From assembly GCA_049517655.1 (NCBI GenBank), contig JBEKRQ010000001.1:496001-560000 (forward strand): 64,000 nt of DNA, read 5' to 3'. Below are positions 24,066-30,729 of this stretch, one piece after another (position 1 is the stretch's first letter; each line of letters starts with the position of its first letter). The position numbers were made by a program, and so were the translations under genes. The notes under the pieces were generated by a model. It had not been told where the DNA came from and ran no database searches. It saw nothing but the letters and a program-made list of their open reading frames with translations. This DNA is from UBA11358 sp049517655. GTDB taxonomy: Bacteria > Verrucomicrobiota > Verrucomicrobiia > Limisphaerales > UBA11358.

Positions 24066-25748
24066 ATGGCCATTTTCAAACGCGCCCGACAGGTTTTCCC
24101 GGGAGCGTTTTTTTGTTTCGGACGTTGTTGTGGCCTCCTGGGTTGCGCGATCATTTGCCTTCTGTTTTCAGGTTGTATACGCCATGAACCCTCCGCCGAC
24201 ATCACCATCATCAACGGCGGCGAACCCGAATCACTCGACCCGGCCATCATTACCGGCCAGGTTGAAATGCGCATTGTCATCGGTCTGTTTGAAGGATTGA
24301 CACGGCTCGATCCAAAAACCGCACACGCAATCCCGGGTCTGGCCGAACGCTGGGATATTTCACCGGACGGACGCCTTTACACGTTTTATTTACGTACCAA
24401 TCTGGTCTGGTCCACCGGCGAACCCATCACGGCGGACGACGTGGTTTACTCGTGGATACGCGCACTCGCCCCGGCGACGGCATCCGATTACGCCGGGCAG
24501 CTTTTTTATCTGAAGCACGCGGAGGATTTCAACGCGGGCAAAATCAAGGACCCATCGCTCGTGGGGGTTCGCGCGCCGGACCCGTTCACCGTGCGTGTGG
24601 AATTGAGCCAGCCCACGGCATTTTTCCTCGACCTGTGCGCGCTCCCGATACTGTATGTCGTGCCGCGCCAGACGATTGAAAAATATGGGGACCGGTGGTT
24701 GATGGCCAGGCCATTGCCGGGCAGCGGGCCGTATACATTGGCTTACTGGCGGCTCAACGACAAAATCCGGCTGCAAAAAAACCCGCGTTATTGGGACGCG
24801 ACGAACACCCAGTCCGATATCATTGACATATTGCCTGTCGGCTCTCCGAACACGTCATTGAACCTTTACGAACGGGGCCAGGCGGATATCGCGTGGGACA
24901 AGGATCTCGTGCCGGAACAACTGATGGACATTTTGATCAAACGGCCGGACTTCCACACGTTCAATTATCTCGGCACTTATTTCATCCGTTTTAACGTGAC
25001 GCACAAACCATTCGACGACCCGCGCGTCCGGCGCGCGCTGGCACTGGCCATCGACAAGAAGCGCATTGTAAAAAAAATCACGAAAGCCGGCGAACAACCC
25101 GCGTCGCACCTCGTGCCCGACGGCACGGCTCATTACACTTCGCCCGAAGGACTCGGCTACGATCCGGTGCTGGCGCGGAAGTTGTTGGCCGAGGCTGGTT
25201 ATTCCGGCGGCAAGGGGTTTCCACATTTTGAATATGTGTTCAGTGCTCCTGCTTCCGGCGGGGATAAAATCCATGAAAACATCGCCATCGAATTGCAACA
25301 GATGTGGTGCGACGAGCTTGGCATTCAAATGGACCTGCGCCAGCTTGAGGCAAAAATCTTTTACAACGCGCAATCGCATCTGGATTTCGATCTCTCGCGC
25401 TCCAGCTGGATCGGCGATTACGATGACGCGAACACGTTTCTGGGATTGTTCATGAGCAACGACGGCAACAACCGCACCGGTTGGAAAAATACCCGTTACG
25501 ACGCGCTCATCCGCGAAGCCAACGAACAGAACGATTTGAAAATGCGTGAAAAACTTTTCCGACAGGCTGAAACAATTCTCGTGCGTGATGAAGTGCCCAT
25601 CATTCCATTGTTTTTTTACGTCGGCGTGAATTATTTCAACACGAACAAGATTCAGGGCATTTACGAAAACATCCTTGACGTCCACCCGTTGCAGGCGATT
25701 CGTAAAGTCAGTCGAGAGTCGAGAGTCGAGGGTCGAGGGCCAAACTGA
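24066..25748 (+). CDS. oppA: Oligopeptide ABC transporter substrate-binding lipoprotein
   Basis: A 560-residue SBP family 5 protein. The signal ends LLFSGC (lipid Cys about 37). The mature part has the family opening NGGEPESLDPAIITG, VIGLFEGLTRLD, WSTGEPITADDVVYSW and FDDPRVRRALALAIDKKRIV. It delivers peptides to the OppBC channel encoded downstream; no ATPase genes are in this window. The last 13 or so residues (VSRESRVEGRGPN) are encoded by heptamer repeat DNA at 25707-25740, so the native C-terminus was replaced. A terminator-like hairpin overlaps codons 5-17. Confidence 0.92.
   Translation: MAIFKRARQVFPGAFFCFGRCCGLLGCAIICLLFSGCIRHEPSADITIINGGEPESLDPAIITGQVEMRIVIGLFEGLTRLDPKTAHAIPGLAERWDISPDGRLYTFYLRTNLVWSTGEPITADDVVYSWIRALAPATASDYAGQLFYLKHAEDFNAGKIKDPSLVGVRAPDPFTVRVELSQPTAFFLDLCALPILYVVPRQTIEKYGDRWLMARPLPGSGPYTLAYWRLNDKIRLQKNPRYWDATNTQSDIIDILPVGSPNTSLNLYERGQADIAWDKDLVPEQLMDILIKRPDFHTFNYLGTYFIRFNVTHKPFDDPRVRRALALAIDKKRIVKKITKAGEQPASHLVPDGTAHYTSPEGLGYDPVLARKLLAEAGYSGGKGFPHFEYVFSAPASGGDKIHENIAIELQQMWCDELGIQMDLRQLEAKIFYNAQSHLDFDLSRSSWIGDYDDANTFLGLFMSNDGNNRTGWKNTRYDALIREANEQNDLKMREKLFRQAETILVRDEVPIIPLFFYVGVNYFNTNKIQGIYENILDVHPLQAIRKVSRESRVEGRGPN
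24078..24114 (+). terminator. Intrinsic-terminator-like hairpin inside the start of oppA
   Basis: AAACGC (24078-24083) pairs with GCGTTT (24105-24110), and CCCG (24085-24088) pairs with CGGG (24100-24103). The stem is followed by seven T residues (24108-24114). It sits 30 bases after secG and within oppA codons 5-17, so it may end pgk-tpiA-secG transcripts or attenuate entry into opp. Confidence 0.6.
25707..25740. repeat. Heptamer tandem repeat, GTCGAGR, left arm
   Basis: Four tandem 7-base units (GTCGAGA twice, then GTCGAGG twice) close the oppA frame. The reverse complement of the same pattern occurs at 26165-26195, so the two tracts bracket the four-helix-bundle gene as inverted repeats. 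Confidence 0.85.
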
Positions 25749-25764
25749 CAACCGGAGCCATCAT

Positions 25765-26196
25765 ATGAAAACGCGATTCCGTTTTGAGAAGCTGGAAGTC
25801 TGGCAGGAAGCCAGAAAGATCAATCAAGTTATTTACCGGCTCACCCGCAAATTCCCACGAGAGGAATTATTCGCCATGACGTCGCAAATCCGCCGCGCTT
25901 CCGTTTCCGTCTCGTCCAACATTGCGGAAGGTTCCGGCCGAAATTCAGACAAGGACTTCGCGCACTTTCTTGAACAATCTTACGGTTCGCTCATGGAAGT
26001 GGCATCGGTTTTTTATTTGGCGTTAGATGAAGGTTATGTGACCGAAAACGACCTCGACCCGCTCTTTGACGAAATCGAGAAGCTAGCAAAACGCACCGCT
26101 TCTCTGAACCGTTCACTTTTCATTCCAACTTCGAAAACGCCATTCAACCGTACCAAGTCTTCGGCTCTCGACCCTCGACGTTCGACCCTCGACTGA
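25765..26196 (+). CDS. Four-helix bundle protein (23S rRNA intervening-sequence / S23 family)
   Basis: A 143-residue protein. FEKLEVWQEARKINQVIYRL, then MTSQIRRASVSVSSNIAEGS, then FAHFLEQSYGSLMEVASVFY and the last helix around LDPLFDEIEKLAKRTASL match the four-helix-bundle family first met in intervening sequences of 23S rRNA genes and related to Avd of diversity-generating retroelements. Members occur as scattered orphan genes; the molecular role is unsettled. A GGAG ribosome site precedes the ATG. It lies between oppA and oppB, and its last ten or so residues (SALDPRRSTLD) are encoded by the right heptamer repeat. No reverse transcriptase is nearby. Confidence 0.88.
   Translation: MKTRFRFEKLEVWQEARKINQVIYRLTRKFPREELFAMTSQIRRASVSVSSNIAEGSGRNSDKDFAHFLEQSYGSLMEVASVFYLALDEGYVTENDLDPLFDEIEKLAKRTASLNRSLFIPTSKTPFNRTKSSALDPRRSTLD
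26165..26195. repeat. Heptamer tandem repeat, GTCGAGR, right arm (inverted)
   Basis: On the minus strand this reads as GTCGAGG, GTCGAAC, GTCGAGG, GTCGAGA, the inverted counterpart of 25707-25740. It encodes the C-terminal end of the four-helix-bundle protein and stops 3 bases before the oppB start codon. Confidence 0.85.
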
Positions 26197-26197
26197 A

Positions 26198-27112
26198 ATG
26201 TATTTCATCAAACGCCTCATCTTTGCGGTTCCGCTGCTGTTGGTCATCAGCGCGCTGGCGTTTGTGCTTGTGCGTCTTGCGCCGGGCGGGCCGTTTGACC
26301 GCGAGCGCGCGCCGGCTTCGCCGGAAATCGAGCAAAATCTAAAGGCCAAATATCATCTCGACGAGTCAATGGGGAAACAATACCTGCGCTACCTCGGCGA
26401 TTTGGCACACGGCGACTTTGGTCCGTCGCTCAAATATCGCAGCCACACCGTCAATGACATCATTGCGCAAGGATTGCCGGTTTCCATGACTCTTGGTGCG
26501 CTGGCGTTTGGATTTGCAATGGGCCTCGGCTTGCTGGTCGGTTTTTTTACAGCAGCCACGCGCGGACGTTGGGGGGATTATGTGGGAAGTTTTCTGGCTG
26601 TGCTCGCCGTGTGCGTGCCTGCCTTTGTCATCGCGCCGCTGCTGATCATGACGTTCGCCATCAAATTAAGGTTGCTGCCGGTCGCGCTGTGGGAATCTCC
26701 ATTGCACATGATTTTGCCAACGATCGCGCTCGGTTCTTATTTCGTCGGTAAAATCGCGCGCCTGTTCCGTGAAGGAATGCTGAACGTGATGCAATCCGAA
26801 TTCGTCACCGCCGCCCGTGCCAAAGGTCTCGCCGAAAACGCCCTGCTGTTCAGACACGCCTTTCGTATCGCCGTGTTGCCGGTCATTTCCTATTCCGGCC
26901 CGATGCTGGCCGATTTGTTGACCGGCTCGTTCATTATCGAAAACATTTTTCAAATTCCAGGCATCGGCGTGTTTCTCGTGAACGGTGCGCTCAACCGGGA
27001 TTACACCGTCGTTGTCGGACTCGCGCTGCTTTACGCGATTCTGCTTATCGCGCTCAATCTCATTGTGGACTTTGCCTATACCTTGCTCGACCCGCGCGTC
27101 AAATATGAGTGA
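26198..27112 (+). CDS. oppB: Peptide ABC transporter permease OppB
   Basis: A 304-residue inner-membrane permease with six hydrophobic helices. MYFIKRLIFAVPLLLVISAL and FVLVRLAPGGPFDRE are the usual OppB/DppB opening. The EAA-like coupling motif is in EFVTAARAKGLAENALLFRHAFR, and the C-terminus has the SFIIENIFQIPGIGVFLVNG segment. It pairs with OppC. Its start is one base after the four-helix-bundle stop codon, so its original ribosome site was lost or replaced by the inserted DNA. It overlaps oppC by 8 bases. Confidence 0.94.
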   Translation: MYFIKRLIFAVPLLLVISALAFVLVRLAPGGPFDRERAPASPEIEQNLKAKYHLDESMGKQYLRYLGDLAHGDFGPSLKYRSHTVNDIIAQGLPVSMTLGALAFGFAMGLGLLVGFFTAATRGRWGDYVGSFLAVLAVCVPAFVIAPLLIMTFAIKLRLLPVALWESPLHMILPTIALGSYFVGKIARLFREGMLNVMQSEFVTAARAKGLAENALLFRHAFRIAVLPVISYSGPMLADLLTGSFIIENIFQIPGIGVFLVNGALNRDYTVVVGLALLYAILLIALNLIVDFAYTLLDPRVKYE

Positions 27113-28052
27113 ACAAATCGAACCACACCTTTCGCCTGGCCAACGCGCATGGCGTCGCTTCAAAAAGAATCGCGCCGCCATCTTGAGTGCCTGGTATCTC
27201 ATTGCGCTGTTATTTGTGATTGTCGCGTGGCCAATTGTTCTAAAAATTGCCGGCGGGGCTTTTGCCCAAACTCACTATCCAAACCAGCTTTCCGACGCGC
27301 AATTCGCCCTGCCGGGCGCGCAACACTGGTTCGGCACGGACATTCACGGACGCGACGTTTTTTCGCGCGTCCTGTTCGGCGCGCAAATTTCCCTGCTCGT
27401 CGGCGTCGTCGGCGCAGGTGTGAGTTTGATTATCGGCGTTTTGTGGGGTGCGATTGCCGGTTACGCAGGCGGTCGCGTGGACAGTTTTTTGATGCGAATC
27501 GTGGACGTGCTGTATTCGCTGCCTTCAATCATTTTCGTCATTGTGTTGATTACAACGCTGGGCGAATGGATGAAGCAATCGCACTTTGTCGAAAACTCGC
27601 CGGCATTGTCCGGCGGATTGCGTGTGATTTTGTTGTTCGTTGGTCTCGGTGCGGTTTCGTGGCTGACCATGGCGCGAATCGTGCGCGGACAGGTTCTCTC
27701 GCTGCGGACGCGCGCGTTTGTTGAGGCGAGTCGCACACTCGGCGCAAAGCCGGCTTGGATTCTGGCCCGGCACATTATCCCGAACATTTTCGGCATCGTC
27801 ATCACGTATCTCGCGCTGACGATGCCGGCCATCATTCTTTACGAATCGTTTTTGAGCTACCTCGGCCTTGGCGTGCAGCCGCCGATGGCGAGTTGGGGCA
27901 CGCTCATCGCGGAAGGCGTTTCGCAAATCAATCCGATCCGGATTTATTGGTGGCTGATTGCGTTTCCCGGCGGTGTGCTGGTGACGACGCTGCTGGCGCT
28001 GAATTTTCTTGGCGACGGCCTGCGCGACGCGTGGGATGTGAAAGGAAAATGA
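27105..28052 (+). CDS. oppC: Peptide ABC transporter permease OppC
   Basis: A 315-residue permease starting MSEQIEPHLSPGQRAWRRFK with the OppC N-terminal region, then FGTDIHGRDVFSRVLFGAQI, the G...GY.GG..D....R..D.....P motif at GAIAGYAGGRVDSFLMRIVD, and the EAA loop TRAFVEASRTLGAKPAWILARHI. The ATG at 27105 overlaps the end of oppB by 8 bases, indicating coupling. It completes the transmembrane part of a peptide importer; OppD/OppF are not in the window and must be encoded elsewhere. Confidence 0.94.
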   Translation: MSEQIEPHLSPGQRAWRRFKKNRAAILSAWYLIALLFVIVAWPIVLKIAGGAFAQTHYPNQLSDAQFALPGAQHWFGTDIHGRDVFSRVLFGAQISLLVGVVGAGVSLIIGVLWGAIAGYAGGRVDSFLMRIVDVLYSLPSIIFVIVLITTLGEWMKQSHFVENSPALSGGLRVILLFVGLGAVSWLTMARIVRGQVLSLRTRAFVEASRTLGAKPAWILARHIIPNIFGIVITYLALTMPAIILYESFLSYLGLGVQPPMASWGTLIAEGVSQINPIRIYWWLIAFPGGVLVTTLLALNFLGDGLRDAWDVKGK

Positions 28053-28134
28053 AGAATGCAGAGTGATGAATGATGAAACCGACCATTTAAGTCCGAGAAG
28101 GTGAGTGCTTTCTGCCTTCTACATTCTGCATTAA
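28045..28134. repeat. Inverted AATGCAGA heptamer tracts between oppC and GH20 gene
   Basis: GAAGAATGCAGAG near 28050 and its inverted counterpart CTGCCTTCTACATTCTGCATT (28112-28132) flank the gap between two convergent genes. On the minus strand the right tract reads as imperfect 7-base units (GCAGAAT, GTAGAAG, GCAGAAA) and encodes the last residues of the GH20-like protein. Confidence 0.6.
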
Positions 28135-30045
28135 CTCCCGAATCCGCCATTTCAAAAACGCCGAGCAATGTCGCGGCGTAGCCTTGTTTCGCGACGGCCA
28201 ATATGCATTGAATTCCTTGTCCAGTTTGCGCAATTCGCGGATGCCATTTTGCGCCAACCGTTTCGCCACTGATGTTTTGCCCGCCGCCTGCGCCTGTTGC
28301 CACAGCATGAATTGGCACGACTGGGCGGCCATGCGCGCGGCCAAATCCAGTTCCTGCGCGGAAATCAAGGTAGGGCGGGCTGTCCCCAGCCCGCCGTTTT
28401 CGGCGCGGTACGGAGACCGCGCCCTGCCACTGTGTTGGAGAAGCGGCGCCAAAACCTTCCGCTGCTTCTCAATTTCCTTCAAAGTAGCGCGAATGTTTTT
28501 GCCTGAAATGCGCGCGTGATATTTCAATCCGTTCCGGCAAAACAATTCACGCTGTTCCGGTGGCGGCGCGGCGACGACTGCGCCCAGTGGGGTCAGGTTG
28601 GGTTCGGTGTAGCCGAGCTTGCGGTGAGCATGACCGAGCGCAAACGCGGCTTTTGCGATGCGTCCGGTCGAATCGTCAAAAACATCGCGGCTTAAAACCG
28701 GCGCGAGCAGTTTTTCATCAAAGGTTTTCGCGCACCAGCCCATTGCCGCGCCAGCAAGGTAAGGAAGATAACTCACAGCAAGCGGTTGCGGATGACCGCC
28801 GTCGCCCCAATCGGTGACGAGATAACCGATGGCGCTGAATTTTTTCCCAGCTTTGGCGGCAGAGCGCAAATTCGCCAGTGCGTTGTCGTGCCGGCCAATC
28901 AACGTCTGCCAAGACGAAGTGCCGGGACAGACGTAAAACGGAATTTTCGCCATCGCAAATTTTGCAGCTTCTTTTTCAAACGGGTGGTTTGCTTCGTAGC
29001 CCCAATTCAGGGCGATAGCGTCGCGGGGCAATTTTTTGATAAGTTCGGGATAACGCAAAATGATGTCGCCCCAAAACATCGTCCGTTTACCACGTGAGGA
29101 AACTTCCTGATGAATTCTTTTGAGAAAATCGAGGTAAAACCGGCCTTTGCCTTTGGCTTCGCAAAGTTTTCTGCTTTGGCCGCGCCCCAAATCCCACGTC
29201 TCGTCGCAACCGACGTTGAAAAACCGGCTCGAAAAGTTTGGCAGCAATTCGTCGTAGAGCCGGCGCAGAAAAGGCAGGGTGCCGGGATGATTCGGCGCAA
29301 GCGTCGTTGGTCGGCGGACGAATCCGCCTGAATCGTCTTTGTAAGGCTCGGAAACCTCGGCGAGTTTTTTTAGGCGCGGATGTTTGAGGAAATGTCGCAA
29401 GTGACCGAAGGAATTCTGGTTCGGCACGAGGTCAATGCCGAGTTCACGGCAACGCAGATCGAGCTTGCGGATTTCCTCGCCGGTCAGTGCGCCCCAGCTT
29501 CGCCAGACGGATTTGTATTTGCGATAGGCAAACGTGTGCTCTGTGTAGAGTTGGAATTCGTTGATTTTGAGATCGGCAAGATGCTCAACCAGTTCGAGCA
29601 GTGTTTCGAGTTTGGGCACGCGACCGCGCGAAATATCGAGCATCACTCCACGGCGCGGAAAATCTGGCCAGTCGCGGATTTTCAAGCAAGGTAGGCGAAG
29701 TGGGACAGACGTTCTCGCCTGTGAGTTCACAGACCGGAGGTCTGTGCCACGAGCGCATTCGCGGACAATCTGTCGCAACGTGGCGGTGGCAGCACGCAGG
29801 CCACCAATTTTGCGGAACGAAATTTCAATTCCGTTTTTATCAATCGTTAGTGTGTAACCCTCGGGATGGGCAGGGATATCGCGCCGCGATGTCCGAATAA
29901 TTTTCAAAACAGGCCGGACGCCTCGGCGAGGCGTCCCTACCTTTTTCGGCAGCGTGAACGTGCCGCAAAGATATTTCAGCGAGCGAGGGCAGGGGAGTAA
30001 AACTAAACTGTTGGTTTTGAATTTTGAGTTTTGAGTTGGACTCAT
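28087..30045 (-). CDS. GH20-like beta-N-acetylhexosaminidase interrupted by repeats
   Basis: A 652-residue protein. An N-terminal GH20b-like domain (GYTLTIDKNGIEISFRKIGG, LRAATATLRQIV) leads to a TIM barrel starting WPDFPRRGVMLDISRGRVPK. The catalytic Asp-Glu pair is in FNVGCDETWDLGRG at about residue 280. The family removes terminal N-acetylhexosamines. No signal peptide is visible. Three repeat elements are translated in frame: VGTPRRGVRP (29916-29940), GTDLRSVNSQARTSVP (29700-29750) and SGRARSPYRAENGGLG (28369-28428). The C-terminal tail comes from heptamer DNA. The start is uncertain because the first residues also come from repeat sequence. Confidence 0.75.
   Translation of the reverse strand: MSPTQNSKFKTNSLVLLPCPRSLKYLCGTFTLPKKVGTPRRGVRPVLKIIRTSRRDIPAHPEGYTLTIDKNGIEISFRKIGGLRAATATLRQIVRECARGTDLRSVNSQARTSVPLRLPCLKIRDWPDFPRRGVMLDISRGRVPKLETLLELVEHLADLKINEFQLYTEHTFAYRKYKSVWRSWGALTGEEIRKLDLRCRELGIDLVPNQNSFGHLRHFLKHPRLKKLAEVSEPYKDDSGGFVRRPTTLAPNHPGTLPFLRRLYDELLPNFSSRFFNVGCDETWDLGRGQSRKLCEAKGKGRFYLDFLKRIHQEVSSRGKRTMFWGDIILRYPELIKKLPRDAIALNWGYEANHPFEKEAAKFAMAKIPFYVCPGTSSWQTLIGRHDNALANLRSAAKAGKKFSAIGYLVTDWGDGGHPQPLAVSYLPYLAGAAMGWCAKTFDEKLLAPVLSRDVFDDSTGRIAKAAFALGHAHRKLGYTEPNLTPLGAVVAAPPPEQRELFCRNGLKYHARISGKNIRATLKEIEKQRKVLAPLLQHSGRARSPYRAENGGLGTARPTLISAQELDLAARMAAQSCQFMLWQQAQAAGKTSVAKRLAQNGIRELRKLDKEFNAYWPSRNKATPRHCSAFLKWRIRELMQNVEGRKHSPSRT
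28369..28428. repeat. Paired-hairpin element inside the GH20-like gene
   Basis: The outer arms GGTAGGGC and GCCCTGCC enclose two strong hairpins: GCGGGCTG-TCCC-CAGCCCGC and GGCGCGGT-ACGGAG-ACCGCGCC. The element length keeps the host frame open and adds about 20 residues to the protein. Confidence 0.85.
29700..29750. repeat. Paired-hairpin element inside the GH20-like gene
   Basis: The outer arms GTGGGAC/GTGCCAC enclose an imperfect hairpin (ACAGACG...CGCCTGT) and a perfect one, CACAGACC-GGA-GGTCTGTG. It is read in frame as part of the hydrolase. Confidence 0.8.
29916..29936. repeat. Single perfect hairpin in the GH20-like N-terminus
   Basis: A 10-bp perfect stem GGACGCCTCG/CGAGGCGTCC around one base, followed by CTACC, the same end seen on the element at 2124-2190. 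It is translated in frame. Confidence 0.75.
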
Positions 30046-30090
30046 GGTCTCAAGATTCGACTGAAAATTTGGAATTCAAAACTCAAAACT
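30013..30090. repeat. Inverted TTTTGAR heptamer tracts between GH20 gene and leuD
   Basis: TTTTGAATTTTGAGTTTTGAG (three 7-base units, from about 30014) and its reverse complement AATTCAAAACTCAAAACTT (about 30072-30090) flank the gap upstream of the GH20-like gene. The leuD stop codon is next to the right tract, and the left tract supplies the first codons of the GH20-like frame. Confidence 0.7.
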
Positions 30091-30641
30091 TATTTTGTGG
30101 CAATCATCCTGCTTTTCCGCGCGTAATTGAACAAGCCGCCGGCGTCCACGACTGGGCGCACGTCGCCAAGCGGTTTGAATTTAAAAATCTTGCCGGTCGC
30201 TTTGACTGTGACCGTGGCCGCGTCGAGGTCAACGGTCACGATGTCGCCGGTTTTCAGCGTATCGCAAAGGCGTTCGGTGAGTTCGCAGGGATACAGTTCG
30301 CCGGTAGCAACGGAGTTGCGGAAGAAAATGCGCGCGAAACTCTCAGCCAAAACGATTTTGCAACCCGCCGAACCCAGGGCAATCGGTGCGTGTTCACGCG
30401 AGCTGCCGCAGCCGAAATTTTTTCCGGCAACGATAATCGGATATTCGCTGTCGAGTTGGCCCTCCTTGACAAAGCGCGTCGGGTAGAGCGATTCAGGCAG
30501 GCCGGCAAGCGCGTAGCTGCCGAGTTTCTCGTATTCGTCGGGAATCGTTGGGACGAGCGTCAGATACCGCGCGGGAATAATTTGATCGGTGTCAATGTTA
30601 TCGCGCACCACGTAAACCGGTCCGGTAAAAATGGATTGCAT
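30090..30641 (-). CDS. leuD: 3-isopropylmalate dehydratase small subunit
   Basis: A 183-residue swivel-domain protein with NIDTDQIIPARYL, GKNFGCGSSREHAP, LAESFARIFFRNSVATGELY and GDIVTVDLDAATV, all typical of LeuD. With LeuC it isomerises isopropylmalate in leucine synthesis; LeuC is not in the window. The start at ATG 30641 removes an upstream open stretch overlapping the histidine kinase end. It lies 88 bases downstream of the kinase gene on the same strand. Confidence 0.94.
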   Translation of the reverse strand: MQSIFTGPVYVVRDNIDTDQIIPARYLTLVPTIPDEYEKLGSYALAGLPESLYPTRFVKEGQLDSEYPIIVAGKNFGCGSSREHAPIALGSAGCKIVLAESFARIFFRNSVATGELYPCELTERLCDTLKTGDIVTVDLDAATVTVKATGKIFKFKPLGDVRPVVDAGGLFNYARKSRMIATK

Positions 30642-30729
30642 GGTGGAAATGTGCGGGGTAGTGAAGCGGTTTTCAACCAGAATTCGAGGATTCGGCGACA
30701 ACCAGGTCCACTGGTTTGCTGCCGCCGGC

